A stretch of 64,000 nucleotides of DNA, from contig NZ_JAAVVW010000002.1 of NCBI RefSeq assembly GCF_023910625.1, positions 186,001 to 250,000 of the forward strand. Direction: 5' to 3'. This document shows positions 47,007 through 55,577 of this stretch, piece by piece. Each line of letters opens with the position of its first letter. Position 1 is the stretch's first letter. Source of the DNA: Limnohabitans sp. GTDB taxonomy: Bacteria > Pseudomonadota > Gammaproteobacteria > Burkholderiales > Burkholderiaceae_C. A program made the translations under genes and the position numbers. Under the pieces are notes generated by a model. That model saw nothing but the letters and a program-made list of their open reading frames with translations, was not told the origin of the DNA and did no database searches.

Positions 47007-47942
47007 ACTGTTGACCGCAAAGACGGAGGAAAAGAACTGCGACGGTCGTTTGCCCGTGACGTATTGCCTATTGCTGGCGATCTAAAGTTGAGCAGCGTTC
47101 AACCTGAACATATCGAAAAAATGTTGCGCGATGTTGTTAAACGGGGTTCTTACCGCGCATCGGTCACGCTGTTCGCTGACCTGAAGCAAATGTTTCGGTG
47201 GGCGGCGCGCAAACGTGCCTGGAAGAACTTGATTGAAAACCCCACCGAAGAAATTAACCTGAAGGAAGACAAGATACTTCCCAAAGAATACGAGGGAGCA
47301 GAAAGAAACCGTGCTCTTAACGAGCACGAAATCCGCGAACTTGCTCGAAAACTTCCAGCATCTGGCCTGATGCCGAAAACACAAATTGCCATGTGGTTGA
47401 TGCTGTCATGCTGCTGTCGTATTGGCGAGGTCATACAAGCACGATGGGAACACGTCAACTTTGATGCTAGCGAATGGGTGATTCCAAAAGAACACTCTAA
47501 AAATCGCAAAGCTCACACCATTTATTTGTCGCCCTTTGCGCTTCAAAAATTCCAAGAACTCAAAGCGATTGCATCCAGCGAGAAGTGGTGTTTCCCTGAC
47601 ACTACCGGCACCACCCATGTCTGTATGAAGTCAACAACCAAGCAGGTCCGTGATCGTCAGATGGCTGCAATTGGTCGAAAGCCTATGAAAAATCGCAGCA
47701 AGAATTCAGATGCCCTACTTCTGGTCAACGGAGATTGGGTGCCACACGACTTGCGGCGAACGGGTGCGACCATCATGCAATCGCTGCATGTCGCCCCGGC
47801 CATCATTGAGCGTGTGCTGAACCATGTTGAACCCAGCAAGCTTGTGCGGACGTACCAGACATACGACTATGCTGAGGAAAAGCGGGATGCGTGGAACCGC
47901 TTGGGGAACAGGCTCGCAGAATTGGTTCCGCAAATCGCATAG
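47007..47942 (+). pseudogene. P4-type tyrosine integrase, N-terminus removed by IS256 copy 2
   Basis: An open frame from the IS edge reads TVDRKDGGKELRRSFARDVL and continues for about 310 residues to PQIA-stop. The core-binding domain is SLAxx-like (MLRDVVKRGSYRASVTLFAD). The catalytic domain has Arg in CCRIGEVIQARW, HDLRRTGATIMQ (His and Arg) and the presumed catalytic Tyr in LVRTYQTYDYAEEK. The N-terminal arm-binding domain of about 90 residues is missing and no start codon fits, so it is probably dead, although the catalytic part is intact. Confidence 0.85.
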
Positions 47943-47958
47943 GCAGAGCCGAGGCGCA

Positions 47959-48183
47959 TCAGCGGCTCAGCCTGTTCCAGTCCTTGGCAAGCTCATAAAC
48001 CTCTGGCATCCAGCTTTCCACGTTGCTGAATGTGATGACCATCCGGTTGTTGACGGGATCGGTGTTCCAGCCAATACGCTGACCACCCCAGCCAGAAGCC
48101 CAAGCAGTATTGGGTGCCATCGAGTTTTCAGTCCAAGTGAAAAATCCATATCCAGCAAATAATTTTCCCATTTTGCGGGTGCT
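47959..48183 (-). pseudogene. fragment of a serine beta-lactamase-like hydrolase gene
   Basis: The minus strand reads STRKMGKLFAGYGFFTWTEN, then TAWASGWGGQRIGWNTDPVN and SNVESWMPEVYELAKDWN, closely matching residues about 318-390 of the fusion protein encoded at 51331-53517. The match stops abruptly at about 48183, where phage-type replication gene sequence begins. It also has its own stop (after RLSR), so it ends where the beta-lactamase-like domain ends and lacks the dienelactone-hydrolase half. Confidence 0.75.
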
Positions 48184-48305
48184 GTGTGACAACATTCGAC
48201 GTTACGGTAATGCCTCCCTTCAAGCCGTACCGATTCCGAAGGGGATTGGCGTTCGCTTGTGGCCGAATTCTCGTGACCGTGAAGTCCTCATTTACGATAA
48301 ATTTC

Positions 48306-49631
48306 CAGTAGTGTCCCAACGTTTTCACATCAGGACTTCGTAAGTTAATGATTTACCTTGGTTTTTTGGCATTTCAGTCTGGTCTCGATTTGAACTTCGA
48401 TTCCATGACTTATGGTCTTTTGCGTTCGCACGCAAAGGACCGCAATGAACCAAGGCAAGCTCGTTTTTTCTCAACTCATGGCGTTCTTGCCGCTGAGCAC
48501 GTTTCGCCGCTGCGTTGCCAAGCACCGAGGCGATCACAAGGTTCAAGACTTCACCTGCTTGGACCAGTTCTTGGCCATGGCCTTTGCTCAGTTGACCTAC
48601 CGCGAGTCTTTGCGCGACATCGAGATCAATTTGCGTGCCCAAGCCAAGCGGCTGTATCACATGGGTCTGCGCTGCAAGACAGTTTCTCGCAACACCTTGT
48701 CCAACGCCAATGCAACCCGGCCTTGGCAAATCTACGCCGACTTCGCGCAACACCTGATCGCCATGGCGCGCCCGTTGTATGCCAAAGAGCCGATGGCGAT
48801 CGACTTGGATGCAACCGTCTACGCCTTCGATGCCACGACGATAGACCTGTGCTTGTCGGTTTATCCGTGGGCACCGTTTCGCGCGCACAAGGCGGCTATC
48901 AAACTGCACACCCTGTTGGACCTGCGCGGCTCCATCCCCACCTTCATTCACATCAGCGACGGCAAGACCCACGAGGTCAACACCTTGGACCTGCTGGACA
49001 TCGAGCCTGGCGCCTATTACCTGCTCGATCGTGGGTACTTGGATTTCCAGCGACTGTTTGTGATTCATCAGGCCAACGCCTTCTTCGTCACCCGTGCCAA
49101 GTCCAATACCAAATTCAAGCGGCGCTACTCCAACCCCGTAGACCGGGCCAACTCGAACATCGTGTGCGATCAGACGGGTGTGCTGACCATCTTTTATTCC
49201 AGCCAACACTATCCCGCCACGCTGCGACGTGTGGTGGTCAAGGACGACACTGGCAAGCGCATCACATTTTTGACCAACAACTTCGCTCTCAAGCCCGAGT
49301 TGATTGCAGACCTGTATCGCCAGCGCTGGCAGGTCGAGTTGTTTTTCAAATGGATCAAGCAGCACCTGCGAATCAAGACGTTTTATGGCACCAACGAGAA
49401 CGCGGTCAAGACGCAAATCTGGATCGCGGTCTGCACATACGTGCTGATCGCCATTGCCAAGAAACGCTTGCATCTGCCCAACAGTCTTCATGAAATCCTA
49501 CAAATCTTGAGCTTGACCATGTTTGAAACAACCCCAATAAATCAACTACTTACACCAACCGAGCCTGACAAACATTCGGAATTTGAGCCTCAACAGCTCT
49601 CTCTCCTCTGAAAAACGTTGGGACACTACTG
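48306..49631 (+). mobile_element. IS4-family insertion sequence, complete (1326 bp) with 9-bp target duplication
   Basis: The ends are CAGTAGTGTCCCAACGTTTT and its mirror copy. The target ATAAATTTC is perfectly duplicated at 48297-48305 and 49632-49640. One intact transposase gene lies inside. Removing the element restores the reading frame of the replication gene, so the insertion is recent. Confidence 0.92.
48445..49611 (+). CDS. IS4-family transposase
   Basis: 388 residues from MNQGKLVFSQLMAFLPLSTF. It has an N-terminal DUF4372-like domain and a DDE domain: Asp in YAFDATTIDLCL, Asp in YYLLDRGYLDFQR and Glu in the YREK-type motif YRQRWQVELFFKWIKQHLRI. The length and motif spacing are normal. 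The open frame extends to 48412, but the ATG at 48445 fits the family. Confidence 0.93.
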   Translation: MNQGKLVFSQLMAFLPLSTFRRCVAKHRGDHKVQDFTCLDQFLAMAFAQLTYRESLRDIEINLRAQAKRLYHMGLRCKTVSRNTLSNANATRPWQIYADFAQHLIAMARPLYAKEPMAIDLDATVYAFDATTIDLCLSVYPWAPFRAHKAAIKLHTLLDLRGSIPTFIHISDGKTHEVNTLDLLDIEPGAYYLLDRGYLDFQRLFVIHQANAFFVTRAKSNTKFKRRYSNPVDRANSNIVCDQTGVLTIFYSSQHYPATLRRVVVKDDTGKRITFLTNNFALKPELIADLYRQRWQVELFFKWIKQHLRIKTFYGTNENAVKTQIWIAVCTYVLIAIAKKRLHLPNSLHEILQILSLTMFETTPINQLLTPTEPDKHSEFEPQQLSLL

Positions 49632-50305
49632 ATAAATTTCATTACTTTATGGATGGCCTTGCAAAGCACAAAATCAAGCTTTTAGGCCATATGCCAATGA
49701 GCTTTGGGCGCTTTGGAACGAGCCTTGAATTTGGCCGAATGATGGACGAAGTGCTGGCTCAGGGTATCCGCATCGAAGCACGCTGTGGCCGTATGTTGAA
49801 CAATCCTAAGAACCCACTCAATAGGGGCACGCGTTGGATGCCTGAAACGGCACGCGAACTACACCGCAAAGTAGTTGAAAGTATCCCTCTTGCTGACTTG
49901 CCGCCAATTCATGTTCAGGAGCAGTTACTTGCGGCGGCAACTGCCAGCCACAAGATGCTGATTGCGCTGTGGCTCACGGGTCGGGATATGCGGCAGTTCT
50001 TCAACAGCGATGCCACCTACTTCCGACGGCGTAAAGCAATGATGAAGCAGTACGGTTTCGATATGTCCATACCCCCAATGCCGGAGTGCGGAATACGATG
50101 GGCAGACGTGATTGCACCCCATTCAATTATTGAAGTACCAGACTGGGCAAAAGAAAGCGGTTTTGTGTATAAGCTGGAACGGTGGAATGGCTGGCACAGC
50201 CCTACCCAAAACCACCGCGCTTGGCTTCGGCCTGAGCCTGAAATTCGCTTCGGCAAAGCGAGACAAGCAGCCGCTGTTTTGTGCTGAATCTCAGGCTCCA
50301 AAAGT

Positions 50306-50335
50306 GTTGCCACGCACTGTAACAAGTGCGGCAAC
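50306..50335. terminator. hairpin after the replication gene
   Basis: GTTGC-CA-CGCACT pairs with AGTGCG-GCAAC around a 6-base loop, and a six-T run follows 10 bases later. It lies between the convergent ends of the replication gene and the hydrolase operon. Confidence 0.5.
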
Positions 50336-50411
50336 ATGGTTCACATTTTTTCGACTATTTCGGCTGCATTTTTTCGGTCTCGTGAAGGTTCATAAAGCTT
50401 GATGTGCAGTG

Positions 50412-51329
50412 CTACTGGTTGGCCTTGCGAACAGCCTCCTGCACCACTGGCAATACATCTTCATAGTTAAACCCGTTTTGCCCTTTCAGTGGTGGTAACG
50501 CAACTTGACGATTCAACCATTCGCGCAAGCTTTGGCCTTCACCTTGCCGCACCAGCGGGTCATGGCTGTTGCCCGGATACCGAAACTCCGTCAGGTTCTG
50601 CGGGTTGTCTTTGAATTTCTCTTGGAACCCCACCGCTGGACGGTCTTTCGTGCCACCTGCCCAAGGGTCTTCGTCTTCAATGGATGACCACATTGGAAGC
50701 CGTGAGTCCCACTGCCAGATGTGTTCATATTGACGATTGACGCTTTGCTTATGGCAGATGCCACCCTTGACCTGTTGATCGTCCCGGTTCCAGTGATAGG
50801 TAGTGCGGCAACCCTCACTGTGACCGCTCAGAAAGATGGGCAATGGAGTCAGCGTCTTTACCCATCGAATCACTTCCTCAATGTCATCACCACGCGCATC
50901 GAGCCTGGCTGGGTTGATGGCGGTGTAAATGCCTTCACGTACACGCTCACCGGCACGTCGAAGCATTTCTTCTGATGAACCACCGGGGCAGCCCATCTTG
51001 TTGCCTTCTCGTGTCACAAACTCTGGTGTGATGACCGCAAAACCTTCGCGGTAGTAGAACTGCGCCACCGTCGTTTCCCAACCCCACATGCCACCACAAC
51101 CATGGTTATGGATGACGACACCACGCACACCGGGTTGGCGCGCAACCAAGGCTGCGAATTTCTCTCGATAAACAGACCCAAACAACGGTAGGTAAAACAC
51201 GCTGCGAGTAAGCGCCGTTCGGGTTTGGGCTTTGTCGTAAGCTGATGCTTGGCGAGATTGCTGGGCCGTGGCGGTGCCGATAGCGAACACCACTGACAAA
51301 GTAGCGCCAAGGAGTGTGGAAACTCTCAT
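50412..51329 (-). CDS. secreted alpha/beta hydrolase (dienelactone hydrolase-like)
   Basis: 305 residues with signal peptide MRVSTLLGATLSVVFAIGTA, cleaved near TATA-QQ. The nucleophile elbow is SGHSEG (in IFLSGHSEGCRTTYH), with a preceding strand VRGVVIHNHGCGGMWGWETT that supplies an oxyanion-hole-like HGCGG. A late His is in YPGNSHDPLVRQGEGQSL. It starts one base after the stop of the upstream fusion gene, so the two are cotranscribed. The substrate is unknown, and an esterase or similar role is likely. Confidence 0.75.
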   Translation of the reverse strand: MRVSTLLGATLSVVFAIGTATAQQSRQASAYDKAQTRTALTRSVFYLPLFGSVYREKFAALVARQPGVRGVVIHNHGCGGMWGWETTVAQFYYREGFAVITPEFVTREGNKMGCPGGSSEEMLRRAGERVREGIYTAINPARLDARGDDIEEVIRWVKTLTPLPIFLSGHSEGCRTTYHWNRDDQQVKGGICHKQSVNRQYEHIWQWDSRLPMWSSIEDEDPWAGGTKDRPAVGFQEKFKDNPQNLTEFRYPGNSHDPLVRQGEGQSLREWLNRQVALPPLKGQNGFNYEDVLPVVQEAVRKANQ

Positions 51330-51330
51330 G

Positions 51331-53517
51331 TCAATTTTCCTTCACAAAAGCTAGCACCTCTTTGACCGCTTGGTCACGGGCGCTAGAGTTTGCCGCTGCC
51401 GTAAAGCCACGGCTATTGCAAGCACTGAAAGCCTTGTTCCATTCAGCAAAGCCATTGATGGCCGCACCTGTCTTGTAGTCTCGCGCCTCTCCAAGACCGC
51501 CACCCTTCACATCGGTCAGGAATACTTCGATTGAACAGTTTTTTGCTGTCACGCCCTGCGCGTGATAGGTTTGTTGGCTACTACCATCAAAGCCGTGGTG
51601 CGCACCGGGCAAGACCTTCCATTTGATGTTTGCACCAGCCCGATTCAACTCTGTGTAGTAGGCGACGCAAGCATCGGCGGGTGTGCCGTCATCCGCGCCA
51701 CCCAAGAATGCGAGCATGGGGGCCTTGTTTGTGTTGCCACGATCAAACCGGAATCGTGTGTTGCAATTACCTTGGTACAACGGGATGTGACCAGCGAATT
51801 TCAGATCGTCGGTGATGACTGCCTTGCGCACCATGTCCCAATAGGTTTCAAACACCGCTGTTCCACCGCGTGAACCGCCCATGTGAAAAATGCGCTTTGC
51901 ATCAATTTGCGGGTGAGTCGCCAACAGTTTCAGGCCGTACAGTGCATCGGCCACATCGGCCGTGACACTCACTTGGCCTTGATCATTCGTGGTGCTGCCA
52001 ATTCCACGAGGCTTAAAACTGTCGATGATGAACACGGCAACGCCAGCATTGTTCAACTCTTTGGCCCACACGTCGTAGAGCTTGGCCGAAACGCCACCGC
52101 TGTCATGTGAGATCAGTACGGCGGGTACTTTTCCGTTGACGTTGCGTGGCATCAGCAAATCACCAGAGACCTTGACTGGCTTGGTGTTCTCCATCACCTT
52201 TCTGACAAACTGCCAGCGGTCAGGTGGCGTGATGGAATCGAATTCGACACGTCCTGACAGCGGCCCTTGCCATGAAGTGCCTGAGTTTGATGTTGTCGCC
52301 ACGGATGTTGATTTCTGCGCCGCTGGTTTAATGGCAGCCACCTGTGACGGAGTGGAATTCCATCCCTTGGAAAGCTCGTAAACATCCGGCATCCAGCTTT
52401 CCACGTTGCTGAATGTGATGACCATCCGATTGTTGTTCGGGTCTGTATTCCAGCCAATGCGCTGACCACCCCAGCCAGAAGCCCAAGCCGTGTTCGGAAC
52501 AATGCTGTTTTCTGTCCATGTGAAGTAGCCATAGCCACCAAACAGCTTGCCCATTTTGCGGGTACTGGGGTTACTTCCATTCGAAATCTGAGTGCTGATG
52601 GCCGCACGCACGTAGTCACCAAAGCAACCCGATTCCTTTGAACTGCGCTTGACCCACACGGCAAACCGCATCCAATCCTCTAAACGCATCCGCAGACCGC
52701 TGTCAGCCAGCCCGTTTTGTTGACGGTCTTGAACGTACAGACCCGGTTTGGCCGCACCCATTGGGTTTAAGATTTGTTCCTGAATCCATTGGCTCCACAC
52801 CGTACCCGTGGCGCGACTGACCATTACACCCAGCAGAATCGGATCGGTGCTCTTGTACGAGGTCACTTCGCCCGGTTTGTACTCAGAGAAAACGCCTCTT
52901 GCTGCTTTGGCAATTCGGTCCTCTGTCACCAGATTGACCAGATTCAGATTGCCGCGTCCCCACTCTTTGAACTGGTCGGGTGTCCAGACAGAACTGTCAG
53001 GGTTGGGGTCAGCCGCACCGGATGCCATGCGCAGCAAGTCGCGCACCGTGGCGTTGCCCAACGCTTTGCCGTTGAGTTCAGGCACAACCTCGCTGGCACG
53101 GGTGTCCAGCTTGAGCTTTCCCGCGCATATGGCTTGTCCCACCGCCATCGCCGTGACCGTCTTGCCCATGGAGAAGCCAAAGAAGACGGAATCAGCGTCC
53201 GCTGGCGCTTTTGTTTCTGAATACAGTACCGTGTCACCGTCCATCAATACAAACGCTTTGGCTGGCCGATTTGCCACCAATGCGCGTGCTTTAGCAATGA
53301 TGGCTTGTTCTGATGCCGTGGGTGTGCGCTTTTGAAGCTGAACAGGCGTGGGACTCGGCTTGGTTTCGTACCACCATGGGTTGCCTTTCTTGACCAACAA
53401 CCATTCATCTGGTGCAGCAGCATTGCCGTCAGTGAGGGGGTTGTTTTGCGCGGCTACGTTAATGGATATTGCCAGCATCGTGAAGATCGTAGCCAGCCTG
53501 TTGAAGTGAGATTTCAT
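51331..53517 (-). CDS. secreted fusion: serine beta-lactamase-like domain plus dienelactone-hydrolase-like domain
   Basis: 728 residues with signal peptide MKSHFNRLATIFTMLAISIN, cleaved near VAA-QN. Residues about 60-395 are a class C beta-lactamase/esterase fold: the S-x-x-K is SMGK in FFGFSMGKTVTAMAVGQAIC, then YKPGEVTSYKSTDPILLGVM, and GWGGQRIGW in place of the KTG strand region. Residues about 415-728 are an alpha/beta hydrolase with VPAVLISHDSGGVSAKLYD, nucleophile GGSRGG in FHMGGSRGGTAVFETYWDMV, an acid in FLGGADDGTPAD and the His in LPGAHHGFDG. The fusion is unusual. Two other fragments in the island derive from the same family. Confidence 0.8.
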   Translation of the reverse strand: MKSHFNRLATIFTMLAISINVAAQNNPLTDGNAAAPDEWLLVKKGNPWWYETKPSPTPVQLQKRTPTASEQAIIAKARALVANRPAKAFVLMDGDTVLYSETKAPADADSVFFGFSMGKTVTAMAVGQAICAGKLKLDTRASEVVPELNGKALGNATVRDLLRMASGAADPNPDSSVWTPDQFKEWGRGNLNLVNLVTEDRIAKAARGVFSEYKPGEVTSYKSTDPILLGVMVSRATGTVWSQWIQEQILNPMGAAKPGLYVQDRQQNGLADSGLRMRLEDWMRFAVWVKRSSKESGCFGDYVRAAISTQISNGSNPSTRKMGKLFGGYGYFTWTENSIVPNTAWASGWGGQRIGWNTDPNNNRMVITFSNVESWMPDVYELSKGWNSTPSQVAAIKPAAQKSTSVATTSNSGTSWQGPLSGRVEFDSITPPDRWQFVRKVMENTKPVKVSGDLLMPRNVNGKVPAVLISHDSGGVSAKLYDVWAKELNNAGVAVFIIDSFKPRGIGSTTNDQGQVSVTADVADALYGLKLLATHPQIDAKRIFHMGGSRGGTAVFETYWDMVRKAVITDDLKFAGHIPLYQGNCNTRFRFDRGNTNKAPMLAFLGGADDGTPADACVAYYTELNRAGANIKWKVLPGAHHGFDGSSQQTYHAQGVTAKNCSIEVFLTDVKGGGLGEARDYKTGAAINGFAEWNKAFSACNSRGFTAAANSSARDQAVKEVLAFVKEN

Positions 53518-53531
53518 AGCTTGTTCACAAG

Positions 53532-53676
53532 TTAGTTGGACTTTAGGAAGTTGATCGCGTCTTTGACGGATTCGGCTTGCACTTCACGGGCGTTGCCACC
53601 GCCACGGCTGCCGGGAACGGTGCCCCGATCTGCACAGGCGTTTACGCTGTCTGTGAGGTCTTGGAACGTCTTGATC
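53532..53676 (-). pseudogene. 3' end of a paralogous hydrolase gene, cut by IS256 copy 3
   Basis: The minus strand reads IKTFQDLTDSVNACADRGTV, then NAREVQAESVKDAINFLKSN-stop. It aligns with the C-terminus of the fusion protein downstream (NKAFSACNSRGFTAAANSS, DQAVKEVLAFVKEN). It ends 14 bases before that gene and shows that a paralogue once stood in tandem ahead of it. Everything 5' of here was replaced by the IS. Confidence 0.7.
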
Positions 53677-54996
53677 GAGGGTGTACGGCATTTTGTGTAA
53701 ACGGGGCTGAGATCAGTCATTGGGCATCCTGCCTTCGAACTGAATGGTAAACCGGGTCAATGCGGCTTTCCAATCTCTGAGCGGCATCGTCCACTTCTTG
53801 CTGATGTTGTTCAGCGCCAGGTAGAACAATTTCAGCAATGCCTCATCGCTGGGGAACGAGCCCCGGCTCTTGGTCACCTTGCGCAGACTCATGTTCACCG
53901 ACTCGATGGCGTTGGTCGTGTAAATGATCCGCCGAATCTCTGGAGGATATTCAAAGAACGGCACGATCCGCTCCCAGTTGCTGCACCACGATTTCACAAT
54001 GGTCGGGTAGTCAGCGCCCCATTTTTCTTCGAATTCCTGCAGCCGCAGCACGGCATCATCCGCAGTTGCGCTGCTGTAGATGGTCTTCAGGTCTGCGGCC
54101 ACCACTTTGCGCATCTTCCAGCTCACATAGTTCAGGCTGTGGCGCACCATGTGCACCAGACACAGCTGCACCGCCGTTTGCGGATATACAGCCTCTATTG
54201 CCTCGGGAAAGCCCTTCAAGCCATCCATGCAGGCGATGAAGATGTCAGCCACGCCCCGGTTCTTGAGCTCCGTGACCACCTGCAGCCAGAACTTGGCCCC
54301 TTCGGTCTGGGCAATCCACAGCCCCAGGATTTCCTTCTCGCCCGCCATGTTGATGCCCAAGGCCAGATATACGGCCTTGTTGCGCACCACGCCTGAGTCA
54401 CGGGTTTTGACGTGGATGCAGTCCAGGTAAACGATCGGGTACAGCGCATCCAGTGGACGCGCCTGCCAAGCCTTGACCTCGTCCATGACGGCATCCGTAA
54501 CCGATGAGATCAGCGTGGGCGACACCTCGGTGCCATACATTTCCTGGAGATGCCCCTGAATCTCACGTACCGTCATGCCTCGGGCATACAGGGACAAAAT
54601 CTTGTCATCAAAACCCGTCCAGCGCGTCTGGTGCTTGGGCACGATCTGCGGCTCAAAGCTGGCGTGGCGATCACGGGGGATATCAATGGGCAGCTCGCCA
54701 AAGTCGCCTTTGAGGGTCTTTTTGCTTTTGCCGTTGCGGGCATTGCCAGCGGCGTTGGCCACGCTGGCATTCTTGGTGTGACCCAAGTGCTCGGTCATCT
54801 CGGCTTCCAAAGCGCGCTCCACAAGGCGCTTGGTCAGCTGCTTGAGCAGGCCGTTCTCGCCGATGAGGTCTTCAGGTTTTTTATAGCCAGCGAGCAGCTG
54901 GTCGATCAATTCGTTGCTGACGGTCATGGTTCATCTTTCTGGATGTTCGGCAGTTTCCTGCCATTTGACCGTTTACACAAAATTTAGGACACCCTC
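53677..54996 (-). mobile_element. IS256-family element, copy 3, full length (1320 bp)
   Basis: The terminal repeats and length are the same as copy 2, and the transposase is intact. The flanks (GTCTTGATC left, CCTCGGGGC right) do not match, so there is no target duplication. The left end cuts a hydrolase gene and the right end cuts an integrase gene, two unrelated genes on the same strand. This fits a recombination junction rather than a simple insertion. Confidence 0.93.
53713..54927 (-). CDS. IS256-family transposase (copy 3)
   Basis: 404 residues, a near-identical sister of copy 2 with all DDE motifs (PIVYLDCIHVK, IACMDGLKGFPEAI, TTNAIESVNMSLRK). Met replaces Val beside the second catalytic Asp, which is probably neutral. 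Confidence 0.95.
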   Translation of the reverse strand: MTVSNELIDQLLAGYKKPEDLIGENGLLKQLTKRLVERALEAEMTEHLGHTKNASVANAAGNARNGKSKKTLKGDFGELPIDIPRDRHASFEPQIVPKHQTRWTGFDDKILSLYARGMTVREIQGHLQEMYGTEVSPTLISSVTDAVMDEVKAWQARPLDALYPIVYLDCIHVKTRDSGVVRNKAVYLALGINMAGEKEILGLWIAQTEGAKFWLQVVTELKNRGVADIFIACMDGLKGFPEAIEAVYPQTAVQLCLVHMVRHSLNYVSWKMRKVVAADLKTIYSSATADDAVLRLQEFEEKWGADYPTIVKSWCSNWERIVPFFEYPPEIRRIIYTTNAIESVNMSLRKVTKSRGSFPSDEALLKLFYLALNNISKKWTMPLRDWKAALTRFTIQFEGRMPND

Positions 54997-55285
54997 CCTC
55001 GGGGCCGTCCGACTTCATCACTCCCCGCGACAAGTCCAGTTCAAACTTGGCGGCGAAGTCTTCAAAGTTGGGCAGGTGCTCGGGCTTCTTGGTCGTCATG
55101 CGGCGTTGGCTTCTCTTTCGTTCATAGGCTTCGTTGAACTGTAAGGCCAAAACGCGGGCAATTTCGGGGGACTTGGTACGCAGGCTGTGCGATGCCTCGC
55201 GGCGCTTGCCCGCCTCGTCTGTCCAGACTACGCGCAGGCAGTACACGCCCATGCGGTTGACCTTCAGGCGGGGGACTCGGATCAT
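54997..55285 (-). pseudogene. N-terminal part of a tyrosine integrase next to tRNA-Arg
   Basis: The minus strand from the ATG at 55285 reads MIRVPRLKVNRMGVYCLRVV, then SLRTKSPEIARVLALQFNEA and NFEDFAAKFELDLSRGVMKS DGPE-type sequence up to the IS edge. This is the beta-sheet arm domain plus the start of the core-binding domain of a phage-type integrase. The catalytic part is gone. It lies 79 bases from the 3' end of tRNA-Arg and points away from it, the normal position of an integrase that uses that tRNA as its attachment site. It is a different type from the P4-like integrase at 47007. Confidence 0.7.
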
Positions 55286-55325
55286 GTGGGACACCCAGGT
55301 GGGACACCGACAAGACCCAGAAATG

Positions 55326-55353
55326 AAAAAAGACCGTTGACGAATCAACGATC
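55326..55353 (-). terminator. intrinsic terminator of tRNA-Arg
   Basis: On the minus strand GATCGTTGA, loop TTCG, TCAACGGTC, then six T. It follows the tRNA-Arg 3' end by about 10 bases. Confidence 0.9.
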
Positions 55354-55363
55354 TTTTCCATTT

Positions 55364-55440
55364 TGGTGCGGCTGGCAGGAATCGAACCCACGACCCCTTG
55401 GTTCGTAGCCAAGTACTCTATCCAGCTGAGCTACAGCCGC
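55364..55440 (-). tRNA. tRNA-Arg (ACG)
   Basis: The acceptor stem GCGGCTG pairs with CAGCCGC, and CCA is encoded. The anticodon arm CTTGG-CTACGAA-CCAAG gives anticodon ACG (inosine-modified in the mature tRNA). The T loop TTCGATT is present. It is 77 nt with CCA. It is the likely attachment site for the integrase fragment beside it. Confidence 0.95.
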
Positions 55441-55577
55441 ATCATGGAATAAATTATAGCAAGCTTTTATGGGCAACTTTGGATGCGACCGCAATTCAAT
55501 GACAAGACGTACCACCTCGCTGGGCTTGACCTCGCACAAGGGATATTCTCGCTGCTTGATCACCGGCACAAACCCTG

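Larger units (their letters stand above)
48184..50287 (+). pseudogene. phage/plasmid replication protein (G2P/phage X type), interrupted by IS4-family element
   Basis: The first part (about 48184-48305) reads CDNIRRYGNASLQAVPIPKG and PNSRDREVLIYDK. After the IS and one copy of the duplication are removed, it continues in frame as FHYFMDGLAKHKIKLLGHMP, then RIEARCGRMLN and FFNSDATYFRRRKAMMKQYG. These resemble filamentous-phage gene II/X replication initiators (a charged RIE strand, then a DNA-binding-like xxTYxRRRxxxxxYGxD stretch). The N-terminus, which would hold the HUH-like nicking site, is missing at the junction with the hydrolase fragment. The family call is moderate. Confidence 0.6.

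Noticed and set aside
48348..49493. Overlapping 381- and 388-codon open frames on both strands inside the IS4-family element
   Set aside because: Only the 48445-49611 frame has DDE transposase motifs. The others are shadows.
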